From PALSA-1006 sp036171275 (GTDB lineage: Bacteria; Pseudomonadota; Gammaproteobacteria; Burkholderiales; Gallionellaceae), in assembly GCA_036171275.1 (NCBI GenBank), contig JAVHQT010000083.1, forward strand, positions 1 to 32,251: a DNA stretch of 32,251 bases, read 5' to 3'. The notes under the pieces are model-generated. The model did no database searches. It saw nothing but the letters and a program-made list of their open reading frames with translations, and was not told the origin of the DNA. A program made the position numbers and the translations under genes. Positions 7,040 through 15,203 of this stretch are shown piece by piece; the stretch's first letter is position 1; every line of letters begins with the position of its first letter.

Positions 7040-7852
7040 TTATTTCTTTTTAGGGGGGTGGCTAACGCGTTCTAATAACAAACCCAGTGCATCTTGCAAT
7101 AGGGGCATGACCGCTTTTTCGGTGGGCACTTCGCCTTCATAATTGCCAATGAGCGACCGCTTGGGTGGACTCGTTTTAACTTTCATCCAAGAGGATTTTG
7201 CGTGACTCATATTCGCCCAAGGATTCTTGCTCGGCGCTAAATTTCTGGCTTCATCACCGGGAAATTCAATCGCCATCGCCATATTAACGGCGGTCAAGGC
7301 GACATAAATGAATTTTTGCTCGTCGTTAACATTGACACTGATAAAAGCGTCCGGATTTCCGGCATTTCGAAGGTGTTTATGCACGTTAGGCAAGAAGCCT
7401 GTGCTTAAACTTTCTTCAATTTTTGCAGCAAAACTTTGCCCAAACTGAGCAGGATTTTTCTGCAACTCCCGATCAATTTCTGCGCTGCTGGCGTAGCTGT
7501 CAAACCAGGTTTCAAAATAAACGGTGACTTCGGCCGCTGCTTGATCGCTCACGGTAACAATGCCGCGTTCGTTTAACGCAGCGGCCACCAAAGCACTGAG
7601 CTTGGGTAAGCAGGGTTTAGATAAATTTTCGATGGCGCACAGATAAATTCCGCTCGGAAAAGTCGAGGCAGTCAGCACCAAGCGTTCATTTTTGGTCTCC
7701 GGAAACACGCGCATCAATTGCACCGGTTGATTGAGTGTGCGCCTGGTTTCCACTGGCGCTACATTTTTGTTTTTATTCCGATTGCGGGTACCGCAACTGC
7801 TTAATAAGCTGATTGCAATCAGGCACAGGCATAGCTTTATCCACATTTTCAT
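7040..7852 (-). CDS. Uncharacterised lipoprotein
   Basis: I do not recognise this family. The protein (270 residues) begins MKMWIKLCLCLIAISLLSSCG, a lipoprotein signal with lipobox LSSC, so it is probably anchored by a lipidated cysteine at residue 20 to a periplasm-facing membrane. The linker RNRNKNKN is basic. The body has FPSGIYLCAIENLSKPCLPKLS, with two further cysteines, then a mixed alpha/beta sequence with AAAEVTVYFETWFDSY and FIYVALTAVNMAMAIEF, and a lysine-rich C-terminus. The ATG at 7852 is preferred to a TTG three bases earlier because GGGAGGAA is well spaced from it. It appears to be a single-gene unit, with a perfect 14-bp palindrome 66 bases upstream. Confidence 0.8.
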   Translation of the reverse strand: MKMWIKLCLCLIAISLLSSCGTRNRNKNKNVAPVETRRTLNQPVQLMRVFPETKNERLVLTASTFPSGIYLCAIENLSKPCLPKLSALVAAALNERGIVTVSDQAAAEVTVYFETWFDSYASSAEIDRELQKNPAQFGQSFAAKIEESLSTGFLPNVHKHLRNAGNPDAFISVNVNDEQKFIYVALTAVNMAMAIEFPGDEARNLAPSKNPWANMSHAKSSWMKVKTSPPKRSLIGNYEGEVPTEKAVMPLLQDALGLLLERVSHPPKKK

Positions 7853-7918
7853 CAAAATTCCTCCCGGTTGAGTTAAGCCTAGAAACGCAGTTAAACGCTT
7901 GCGATCACTTGAATCGCT

Positions 7919-7932
7919 TGACCGATCGGTCA
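7919..7932. promoter_or_regulatory. Perfect 14-bp palindrome TGACCGATCGGTCA, candidate operator
   Basis: The sequence is identical to its own reverse complement over 14 bases. It lies in the 252-base gap between the lipoprotein start and the end of the TauE gene, upstream of the lipoprotein. The form TGACC-N4-GGTCA resembles operators bound by TetR-family repressors; which regulator uses it here is unknown. Confidence 0.5.
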
Positions 7933-8104
7933 GGGGCGAACGCCCAAAGGGCTTAAGGACTTCACCGAAGCCAATCCACTCCTAAAAATCGCTAACTGAT
8001 TAATTTATATGATCAATTTTCCAATCTTCACTTGTTCCATCCCTTTTTAGAGGGAAAACGAGGTGCGCGTTGTTGGCGACTCCAAATTAACGGGATTTTA
8101 GTTT

Positions 8105-8902
8105 TTAGCCCAAGGCTTTTAATAACAATTTGGTTGCCAAACCGAGCAAAATCAATGCAAATAATTTGCGGAGCAAGCTGAGATTGAGGCGATGCGCGAG
8201 TTTTGCGCCGTGCGGTGCAGTCATCACGCTGGCGATCGCGCAAACGCCTAAGGCGGGTAAATAAATATAGCCCAAACAATAACTGGGTAAAGCAGCCAGT
8301 TGCCACCCAGTGACTAAATAGCCAAGACTGCCGCCCAGTGCGATTGGAAAACCGATCGCCGAAGACGTGCCAATGGCGTTGCGAATTGAGAGATTGCACC
8401 AAATTAAAAATGGCACGATGAAGGTGCCGCCACCGACCGATACTAAGGTACTAAACCAACCGGTTAACAGACCGGTCAGCGTCATGCCAATCGGTCCTGG
8501 CAACTGCCGACTGGCGTGCGGGCGAATATCAAACAAAATTTGCAAGGCAGCCAAATAGAGAAAAAAAGCAAAAAATAATGCTAAGAAATGCGGAGAAACG
8601 TGCGCGGCCACCAGTGCGCCAAGTGCCGTTCCCAGCAAAATTCCCGGCGTAATTTCCTTGACCACTGACCAGTTGACTGCGCCATGTTGATGATGTTTTC
8701 GCATACTGGCGAGCGAAGTAAAAATGATAATCGCCATGCTGCTACCTAAAGCCAAGTGCATGCTGTGTTGCACGGGAAAGCGTTGCGCCTCAAACAGCAT
8801 CAGCAGCAACGGCACTAACAGTGTGCCGCCGCCAATGCCGAATAGCCCACCGAGAAAGCCGGCCGTTGCACCCAGCACAAAATAGGCAAGTAGCCAGCTC
8901 AT
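8105..8902 (-). CDS. TauE/SafE-family membrane permease
   Basis: A 265-residue inner membrane protein of the sulfite exporter TauE/SafE (DUF81) family, with about eight hydrophobic helices. The family duplication is visible: the first half has LGGLFGIGGGTLLVPLLLM and the second has STLVSVGGGTFIVPFLIW, both glycine-rich helix motifs. Members export sulfite, sulfoacetate or other small anions, but the substrate here cannot be read from sequence. The start at 8902 (MSWLLAYFVLGA) fits family length and lies 1 base after the stop of the EVE gene (TAA-G-ATG), so the pair is co-translated. A longer frame extending into the EVE gene is rejected. Confidence 0.88.
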   Translation of the reverse strand: MSWLLAYFVLGATAGFLGGLFGIGGGTLLVPLLLMLFEAQRFPVQHSMHLALGSSMAIIIFTSLASMRKHHQHGAVNWSVVKEITPGILLGTALGALVAAHVSPHFLALFFAFFLYLAALQILFDIRPHASRQLPGPIGMTLTGLLTGWFSTLVSVGGGTFIVPFLIWCNLSIRNAIGTSSAIGFPIALGGSLGYLVTGWQLAALPSYCLGYIYLPALGVCAIASVMTAPHGAKLAHRLNLSLLRKLFALILLGLATKLLLKALG

Positions 8903-8903
8903 C

Positions 8904-9368
8904 TTAGGGCGCGACCAGGCGTTCGATAATAAACGCCCATTCCGCCGGATCAACGGGGGTAATGGAAAGTCGATTACCGCGTTGTAGGGTGCGCAAATTC
9001 GCCAACTCAGGATATTGACGCAGTGACGCCAGCGTAATCAGCTGAATTTTTTTGACTAATTGCACGTCAACGTTAAACCAGCGTGGCTGTTGTAACGTCG
9101 CTTTCGGGTCAAAATAATGGCTGGTGACATCAAATTGGGTGGTGTCCGGATACGCGAGCGCGCAGACCTGAGCGATGCCGGCAATGCCGGGTTGCTTGCA
9201 ATTGGAATGATAAAAAAACACGCCATCGCCGACGGCCATTTGATTACGCATAAAATTACGTGCTTGGTAATTTCGCACGCCATACCAAGCAACTGTTTGC
9301 TTAGAAAAAGTGGCTAAGTCATCAATGCTGACATCGGACGGTTCGGATTTCATAAGCCAATAACGCAT
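8904..9368 (-). CDS. EVE domain protein (THYN1-like)
   Basis: A small soluble protein of the EVE (PUA-like) domain family. Family-typical sequence runs from the first residues: MRYWLMKSEPSDVSIDDL, WYGVRNYQARNFMR, GDGVFFYHSNC, PGIAGIAQV, FDVTSHYFDP and the C-terminal NRLSITPVDPAEW. EVE domains bind modified bases in nucleic acid and are found in RNA-related and some defence proteins; the exact role of the stand-alone bacterial form is not settled. The start at 9368 gives 154 residues and matches the family N-terminus; an in-frame ATG at 9380 is possible. It is followed 1 base later by the TauE-family gene. Confidence 0.88.
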   Translation of the reverse strand: MRYWLMKSEPSDVSIDDLATFSKQTVAWYGVRNYQARNFMRNQMAVGDGVFFYHSNCKQPGIAGIAQVCALAYPDTTQFDVTSHYFDPKATLQQPRWFNVDVQLVKKIQLITLASLRQYPELANLRTLQRGNRLSITPVDPAEWAFIIERLVAP

Positions 9369-9525
9369 TGCGAGAGCCATCCAAAAATAAAGCGCGATTC
9401 TACACAGAAAATAGCGCAGGACGAATAGCGTCTTGACGGGGTGGTCAAGCCAATCACTGCCGCGTCATTCAAAAAATCACTCGATCCTGAGGCTGTGCCT
9501 GCCACGCTTTGATATTAAACGGGCA

Positions 9526-9562
9526 TTAAAAAGCCCGATATAAACCGGGCTTTTTAATCAAA
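9526..9562. terminator. Strong terminator after htpG, bidirectional in form
   Basis: TTAAAAAGCCCG (9526-9537) and CGGGCTTTTTAA (9546-9557) form a perfect 12-bp stem with an 8-base loop. It has A runs before and T runs after, so it works on either strand. It lies about 20 bases beyond the htpG stop and separates htpG from the EVE gene. Confidence 0.9.
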
Positions 9563-9579
9563 AAAATAAATATAATCAA

Positions 9580-11484
9580 TTAGTTAGCAACGCTGATTTC
9601 CAACATTAACTGATTGATGCGTTTTACAAAACTGGCGGGATCATCCAATTGCCCGCCTTCGGCGAGCAAGGCTTGGTCGAACAGCACCGCCGCCCAGTCG
9701 TCAAACTTTTTCTCTTCAGCTTTCAGGCGCAACACCACTGGATGTTTCGGGTTGATTTCCAAAATCGGTTTCGATGTGGGTGCTTGTTGTCCTGCCGATT
9801 TTAGCAAGCGCGCCAAGTTGGCACTCATGTCGTGGTCGTCTGCCACCAAGCAGGCTGGAGAATCGGTTAGTCGATGGGTGACGCGCACTTCTTTCACCCG
9901 TTCACCTAAGCTAGCAGTGATTTTGTCGGTCAGTTCTTTCATTTCATTCGCGACATTTTCTTGCTCTTTTTTCTCCGCTTCGTCTTCCAATGCGCCTAAA
10001 TCTAGCCCACCTTTGGCGACTGACACCAGCGATTTACCCTCGAATTCAAACAAATTGCTCACCACCCATTCGTCCACACGGTCAGTCAGCAGCAGCACTT
10101 CAATGCCTTTTTTGCGGAACACTTCCAAATGTGGGCTATTTTTCGCTGCATTGAAACTATCCGCCGTGATGTAATAAATTTTGTCCTGCCCTTCTTTCAT
10201 TCGACTGACGTAATCCGCTAGCGAAACGGTTTCGGCACTGGTGTCGGTGTGCGTTGAAGCCAAACGCAGCAATCCGGCGATTTTGTCTTTATTCGCCTGA
10301 TCTTCACCGATGCCTTCTTTCAACACGCGCCCGAATTCGCCCCAAAATTTGCTATATTTTTCTGCGTCATTTTTCGCCAACTCTTCGAGCAACCCCAACA
10401 CTTTTTTGGTGCAACCGGAACGAATCGCTTCGATGTCTTTCGACTCTTGCAAAATTTCGCGCGAGACGTTGAGCGGCAAATCGTTCGAGTCCACAATGCC
10501 CCGCACAAAACGCATATAACGCGGCATCAATTGTTCGGCATCGTCCATGATAAAGACGCGGCGCACATACAGTTTTACGCCATGAATGGCATCACGTTCC
10601 CACATATCAAACGGCGCGCGCGCCGGAATGTAGAGCAATTGCGTATATTCCTGCCGACCTTCCACTCGAGCATGTGTCCACGCCAACGGGTCTTCGTAAT
10701 CATGTCCGACGTGTTTATAAAATTCCTTATATTCTTCTTCAGTGATGTCGTTTTTGCTGCGTGACCAGAGCGCCACCGCTTGATTAACCGTTTCCTCTTC
10801 CTCCAGCGTCACTTGCGCACCGTCTTTCCACTCTTCTTTTTGCATCAAAATGGGTTGCACCACGTGGTCAGAATATTTACGGATAATGGAACGCAATTTT
10901 GTCCCACTCAACAAGTCGTCTTGTTCAGCGCGCAAATGCAGCACGATTTCCGTGCCACGGCTGGCTTTTTCTACCATTTCAATTTCAAATTCACCGCCGC
11001 CGTCCGATTCCCAGCGCACACCTTGATCCGCATTTTCGCCAGCACGCCGTGTAGTCACCGTTACTTTTTCTGCCACGATAAAAGCGGAATAAAAGCCCAC
11101 GCCGAATTGCCCGATTAAGTTGGCATCTTTTTGCTGGTCGCCCGATAAATGTGAGAAAAATTCGCGCGTGCCGGATTTGGCGATCGTGCCCAGATTGTTA
11201 ATCACCTCATCGCGACTCATGCCAATACCGTTGTCGCGGATGGTCAAGGTGCGCGCGGTTTTATCAAAGCCAATATGAATATTCAGTTCGGAATCGTTTT
11301 CAAATAAAGCGGCATTGTGCAGCGCTTCAAAACGTAATTTGTCGCTGGCATCGGCGGCGTTGGAAATTAACTCACGCAAAAAAATCTCGCGGTTGGAATA
11401 CAGCGAATGAATCATCAATTGCAGCAATTGTTTGACTTCGGCTTGAAAGCCCATTTTTTCGCGGTTATGTGTGGTTTCAGTCAT
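9580..11484 (-). CDS. htpG: Chaperone HtpG (bacterial Hsp90)
   Basis: ATP-dependent Hsp90-family chaperone, cytosolic dimer. The N-terminal GHKL ATPase domain shows FLRELISNAADASDKLRF, DNGIGMSRDEVINNLG, TIAKSGTREF and GQFGVGFYSAFIV. The middle domain shows LYVRRVFIMDDAEQLMP, RFVRGIVDSNDLPLNVSREI and LLTDRVDEWVV. The C-terminal dimerisation part ends LNPKHP-like (EINPKHPVVLRL). The ATG at 11484 has GGAG 6 bases upstream and yields 634 residues, normal for the family; the longer reading from a TTG at 11496 overlaps that ribosome binding site. It stands alone, between a sigma-32-type promoter and a strong terminator. Confidence 0.97.
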   Translation of the reverse strand: MTETTHNREKMGFQAEVKQLLQLMIHSLYSNREIFLRELISNAADASDKLRFEALHNAALFENDSELNIHIGFDKTARTLTIRDNGIGMSRDEVINNLGTIAKSGTREFFSHLSGDQQKDANLIGQFGVGFYSAFIVAEKVTVTTRRAGENADQGVRWESDGGGEFEIEMVEKASRGTEIVLHLRAEQDDLLSGTKLRSIIRKYSDHVVQPILMQKEEWKDGAQVTLEEEETVNQAVALWSRSKNDITEEEYKEFYKHVGHDYEDPLAWTHARVEGRQEYTQLLYIPARAPFDMWERDAIHGVKLYVRRVFIMDDAEQLMPRYMRFVRGIVDSNDLPLNVSREILQESKDIEAIRSGCTKKVLGLLEELAKNDAEKYSKFWGEFGRVLKEGIGEDQANKDKIAGLLRLASTHTDTSAETVSLADYVSRMKEGQDKIYYITADSFNAAKNSPHLEVFRKKGIEVLLLTDRVDEWVVSNLFEFEGKSLVSVAKGGLDLGALEDEAEKKEQENVANEMKELTDKITASLGERVKEVRVTHRLTDSPACLVADDHDMSANLARLLKSAGQQAPTSKPILEINPKHPVVLRLKAEEKKFDDWAAVLFDQALLAEGGQLDDPASFVKRINQLMLEISVAN

Positions 11485-11518
11485 ACTTTTCTCCAAGGTT
11501 AAATTAACACGGGCGACT

Positions 11519-11546
11519 AAATGGGGGTGCTCTTGATACTTTCAAG
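11519..11546 (-). promoter_or_regulatory. Sigma-32 heat-shock promoter of htpG
   Basis: On the minus strand, CTTGAAA (11546-11540), a 13-base spacer and CCCCATTT (11526-11519) match the RpoH promoter consensus nearly perfectly, 35 bases before the htpG start. The -35 element is embedded in a 7-bp inverted repeat, CTCTTGA/TCAAGAG (11530-11536 and 11542-11548). No CIRCE element is present here. Confidence 0.88.
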
Positions 11547-11635
11547 AGTCAATCAATTTAAAAAAAATTGACGGGGAAATCCATCCTGCTATTTTTAAAA
11601 AATAATGAATAAAATCATGTACTTATAAATACATA

Positions 11636-13018
11636 TCAATTTAAATTCAGTCGCGGATCAAATGCATCGCGCACTACGTCGGCAAATAAATTCGCCGCCA
11701 GCACGAGCACCAACATAAAACCAAAAGCGGAAGCTAGCGTCCACCAGACCATCGGTTCGCGTCCCATTTCCAGCCGTGCTGCGTTAATCAACGTGCCGAA
11801 GCTGATCGTGGAAGGATCAACACCGACTCCGACGTAAGACAGCACCGCTTCTGCCAACACGAGGGCAGAAAATTCCATCACCACCGAAATCAAGACGATG
11901 TGCATGACATTTGGCACAATGTGCCGCGTGATAATACGCAAGGACGACACGCCAAAGGCTTGTGCCGCTTGAATGTAGTCCAGTTCGCGCAGTTTCAAGG
12001 TTTCGCCGCGCAGCAAACGACACAAGCCTGTCCAACTGGTCACGCCAAGAATCAAACACAAACACAGCAGGCGCACGTCGGCACGGGCCGCCGAGGTGGT
12101 AAACCAGTCGGCGTGTTTTTCGATTAGCATTTGCATCATCAACACCGCAGCCGCAATCAGCAACACGCTGGGAATCGAACTGAGCACGGTGTAAAGATAT
12201 TGAATGACGTCGTCCACCCAGCCTCGTAAATAGCCGGCAGCTATGCCGAGCAACAAGGCAAACGGCAACATCACCAAAGTGGTGACTGTGCCAATAACCA
12301 AGCCGGTGCGGATGCTTTTCAACGATAAATACAGTACGTCTTGCCCTACTTTATCCGTACCGAGAACGTGATAAGCGCTGGCTAAATAACCGACTATACC
12401 GATGAGCGCGGCAAGCACTAAAAAGGTGATTTTGAGTGCGAGTTTAACGTGGCTCGACCCGATTGGCGTAGCATCGTCAGACTTAAAAAAAGCAGTCCAG
12501 CCAAGCAGCGCAAGCAACAGCCCGCCGCTTAAAACACCTAGCGTCGCACCGACAAAAATTCGTTTAAAAACATCAGGATAGAATTGATCCGCTGCGGTTA
12601 AATGCGCACCGCCATAGCGCAAACGCGGATAGTCGCGCACGATCTGTCCGTCGCTATTTTCGAGGCTTTCTTTGGCATATAAATGGGTAGCAAGCGGCGC
12701 AGAATAGGTTTTTTCAGTCTGGGTACGTAAATCCGTCAATAGCCAATCTAAGACACTCAAAACTTCCGGCGAATACACGATTTGACCGTTATTTTTGTCC
12801 GGCAACGCCGCCCGATAATGCAGCGAATCCAACACGCCAATACTTAAAAATATCGACAACACCAACAGTGACACCATGCCAAGGCGGCTATTGCCAACGC
12901 GCTGCCAAGGCAGGCGTAAATGCGGGCGCTGGCGAATGAAATAGGCGGCAAACAGTGCGACAGCGAACAGCAGAAATACCATCGCATCGGTCCACAAAAG
13001 GACAGGCAAGCAGCTCAT
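11636..13018 (-). CDS. Peptide/nickel-type ABC transporter permease (DppC/OppC family), long form
   Basis: Inner membrane permease of a peptide-type ABC importer. The C-terminal half is the family core: LIGTVTTLVMLPFALLLGIA, YLYTVLSSIPSVLLI, and the EAA loop around LRELDYIQAAQAFGVSS and IITRHIVPNVMH, which contacts the ATPase, then VLAEAVLSYVGVGVDPS. At 460 residues it is much longer than the usual 280-330. The excess is an N-terminal helix pair and a region of about 70 mostly polar residues (about 70-145, including TEKTYSAPLATHLYAKES) that should face the periplasm. It overlaps the preceding permease by 4 bases (ATGA). No ATPase or solute-binding protein is adjacent, and the substrate is unknown. 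Confidence 0.87.
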   Translation of the reverse strand: MSCLPVLLWTDAMVFLLFAVALFAAYFIRQRPHLRLPWQRVGNSRLGMVSLLVLSIFLSIGVLDSLHYRAALPDKNNGQIVYSPEVLSVLDWLLTDLRTQTEKTYSAPLATHLYAKESLENSDGQIVRDYPRLRYGGAHLTAADQFYPDVFKRIFVGATLGVLSGGLLLALLGWTAFFKSDDATPIGSSHVKLALKITFLVLAALIGIVGYLASAYHVLGTDKVGQDVLYLSLKSIRTGLVIGTVTTLVMLPFALLLGIAAGYLRGWVDDVIQYLYTVLSSIPSVLLIAAAVLMMQMLIEKHADWFTTSAARADVRLLCLCLILGVTSWTGLCRLLRGETLKLRELDYIQAAQAFGVSSLRIITRHIVPNVMHIVLISVVMEFSALVLAEAVLSYVGVGVDPSTISFGTLINAARLEMGREPMVWWTLASAFGFMLVLVLAANLFADVVRDAFDPRLNLN

Positions 13019-13992
13019 GTCAGGCGCACACGCGGATCAACCAGCGTATAGGAAAGGTCGGTCAAAATCAGCCCTACGATGTAAAGCAACGAGCCCAAAA
13101 ACACCATCGCCCGCACCACGCCGAAATCTTGCGCATTGATCGCGTCGATGGTGTAACTACCCAAACCCGGAATACCGAAGAAAGATTCAGTGAGTAAACT
13201 GCCCATAAACAACAGCGGAACCACTACCACCACGCCGGTTAAAATCGGAATCATGGCATTTTTTAAAATGTGGCGAAACAGCACCTGCAACTCTGTCAGA
13301 CCTTTAGCGCGCGCCGTGCGCACATAATCCTTGCCCATTTCTTCTAAAAAAATAGTGCGGTACCAGCGACTGCTGGCGCCAATCCCACCGACAATGCCAA
13401 TTAACACCGGCAACACCAAAAACCGCAGTCCGGCCACGCCGTCGGCATAACCGGAAATCGGCACCCAGTGCCATAGTTTACTGACCAAAAATTGCCCACC
13501 AATAATGTAAAACAATCCTGAAATCGACATTAAAATCACACATAAAGTCACGCCGATACTATCTAAGGCGCTAGCGCGAAACAAAGTCATCAGCAAAGCA
13601 AAGCTGATGTACAGCATTAAGCCCAGGAAAAAAGTGGGCAGGGCAATGGCTAAACTGGGCAACATTCGAGTTTGAATTTCACGCGAAATATTGCGTCCGT
13701 CATCTGAAAAACCAAAATCAAAGACCAACATACGCGCCGATTTTTCGAAAAAAATAGTGTCGCTGACACGCAACCAGCCAGATAAATTCGTGTTAATAAA
13801 CATAGGCTTATCATAACCGTGCTGCTGCTTCCATTTTTCAATTGCCTCGGGAGTGACGCGCTTAATACCGAGTTGCATCCGCGCCATATCCTCGGGCGTA
13901 TTCACTACAAAAAATAAGGCGAAGGTGAGCAGATTGACGCCGATTAAAATCGGAATGGCATACAGCAGGCGGCGAATAAGATAGGCAAGCAT
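13015..13992 (-). CDS. Peptide/nickel-type ABC transporter permease (DppB/OppB family)
   Basis: The partner inner membrane permease. It starts MLAYLIRRLLYAIPILIGVN, the classic OppB/DppB opening, and has the EAA loop FLEEMGKDYVRTARAKGL followed by LFRHILKNAMIPILTGVVV, then SLLTESFFGIPGLGSYTIDA and DLSYTLVDPRVRL. An insertion carrying INTNLSGWLRVSDTIFFEK lies in the first periplasmic loop, as in many DppB proteins. The ATG at 13992 (325 residues) fits family length; the frame extends upstream to 14061 without similarity. No clear ribosome binding site is seen. It is the first gene of a two-gene unit with the DppC-type permease; the ATPase and binding protein must be encoded elsewhere. Confidence 0.9.
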   Translation of the reverse strand: MLAYLIRRLLYAIPILIGVNLLTFALFFVVNTPEDMARMQLGIKRVTPEAIEKWKQQHGYDKPMFINTNLSGWLRVSDTIFFEKSARMLVFDFGFSDDGRNISREIQTRMLPSLAIALPTFFLGLMLYISFALLMTLFRASALDSIGVTLCVILMSISGLFYIIGGQFLVSKLWHWVPISGYADGVAGLRFLVLPVLIGIVGGIGASSRWYRTIFLEEMGKDYVRTARAKGLTELQVLFRHILKNAMIPILTGVVVVVPLLFMGSLLTESFFGIPGLGSYTIDAINAQDFGVVRAMVFLGSLLYIVGLILTDLSYTLVDPRVRLT

Positions 13993-14048
13993 AGGGGCGA
14001 CTATTGTAAAGATAAAAATTGTGTCTGCGCAGCATTTGTTATTTCGAC

Positions 14049-14077
14049 CTGACGAATTCAACCGGAGGCGTTATAAT
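14049..14077 (+). promoter_or_regulatory. Sigma-70-type promoter of the CBS gene
   Basis: CTGACG (14049-14054), a 17-base spacer and a perfect TATAAT (14072-14077) lie 56 bases before the CBS gene start, in the divergent gap shared with the permease genes. Confidence 0.6.
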
Positions 14078-14133
14078 TAGCCGCCTTTTTTCAGCGCACC
14101 AACAGTGAATTACCAACCGGACGGAGACTTCAA

Positions 14134-14712
14134 ATGGGACATCAAAAAACAAATATTTTGCACACTTTTTCAGGCGTATCCAACATTTTGACCGCTGGCA
14201 ATGAGCCTTGGCAGGTCGAACTGAATGATCCCGCTGTAACCGTGATGACTGATTTTCGTGTGCGGGCTATTTTTCGTGTCAACGGAACCGATACCATTGA
14301 CGAAGCCTTGCACAAAATGAAGGTGGCGGGTTTGCGGATTGGCTTTGTGTTTAATGACGACTCTGAAAAAATCCAAGGCATGATTACTTCCTACGACATT
14401 ATGGGCGAAAAACCGATGCGCTATTTGCAAAGCGTTGGTTTTGCTGATCGTGGCGTGACCCACAAAGATATTAAAGTTGAAGACGTGATGGAAAAAGTCG
14501 AAGACTGGATAAGCGTTGAAATGCACAACGTTGATCGTGTCTCGGTTGAAGCAGTCCTTGACACATTTCAACGTACCGGACGCACGCACTTGCCTGTGCT
14601 CGATTCTAAAGAAGGCAAAGAACACCATCTACGCGGTCTGTTTTCTTCTTCTAAAATTCTGCGCTTAACTGATTTTTCGCGTCGCAAGGCCGGGCAAAGA
14701 AGCAAAGTTTAA
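14134..14712 (+). CDS. Protein with two CBS domains
   Basis: A 192-residue soluble protein made almost only of a CBS pair (Bateman module), which typically binds adenosine nucleotides. The first CBS is about residues 35-95 (VRAIFRVNGTDTIDEALHKM, then LRIGFVFNDD and GMITSYDIMGEKP). The second is about 118-185 (VEDVMEKVEDWISVEM, VLDTFQRTGRTHLPVLD, RGLFSSSKILR). No catalytic domain is attached, so it may be a regulatory or sensor protein; the target is not readable. GGAG lies 7 bases before the ATG. It is the only plus-strand gene in the first 28 kb and appears monocistronic. Confidence 0.85.
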   Translation: MGHQKTNILHTFSGVSNILTAGNEPWQVELNDPAVTVMTDFRVRAIFRVNGTDTIDEALHKMKVAGLRIGFVFNDDSEKIQGMITSYDIMGEKPMRYLQSVGFADRGVTHKDIKVEDVMEKVEDWISVEMHNVDRVSVEAVLDTFQRTGRTHLPVLDSKEGKEHHLRGLFSSSKILRLTDFSRRKAGQRSKV

Positions 14713-15203
14713 CGTTATTTTTTCATCATCGCAGCGAGCGCTAATGACCACAACTGCTTATTCTGAGATGATCGAAAAGTGATTTTAAGTATCTGATTTG
14801 TTTGATCTTTATTTCGTCAAAAATAAAAAACGCTCTAAATCCAGTTGAAAAACACAGAACAAACGGAATAATTTATCGCTGCTGTACTCTAATGGAACTT
14901 TTTGTCACACACCCAAAGAGGCTGCCACTGCGCAGTCTCTTTTTTTTGAAGTTTTTATGAAATGCTGGACTTAGTTCAAATGCGGAAACCGAACTTAATT
15001 CCGCTTTATTTGGAAAAAGGGGTAGGTTCAAGCTGACGGGGTAGTGATTTTTGGGATGGGCAGCACGGATTTATATCCATTGCCACGCACGAGAAAACGA
15101 GTGAATTGGGGACAGTCTCGCTTGAGCCAACCGAAGGATGGTGAACTGCTTAAATCAGCGTTTTCTACCGATAAATCCGTTGAAATCCCGGCATCGCCGA
15201 GCG
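14713..15203. other. 491-base gene-poor stretch
   Basis: No convincing gene. It contains a plus-strand intrinsic terminator at 14917-14947. The two short frames across 15028-15301 (one per strand) have no recognisable domain and no good ribosome binding site, and the plus one runs into the coiled-coil gene on the opposite strand. I treat the stretch as non-coding, possibly with decayed coding remnants. Confidence 0.5.
14917..14947 (+). terminator. Intrinsic terminator, plus strand
   Basis: AGAGGCTGC and GCAGTCTCT pair over 9 positions (one G-T) around a 6-base loop, followed by seven T after the stem. It lies about 205 bases after the CBS gene stop, so it ends either a long CBS transcript 3' tail or an unseen short RNA. 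Confidence 0.8.

Noticed and set aside
7989..8402. 124-codon minus frame starting at 8402 that overlaps the TauE gene
   Set aside because: Its sequence is the out-of-frame shadow of the TauE/SafE permease.
14917..14947. Possible transposon end at the hairpin after the CBS gene
   Set aside because: The hairpin followed by seven T is a standard intrinsic terminator; no transposase lies nearby.
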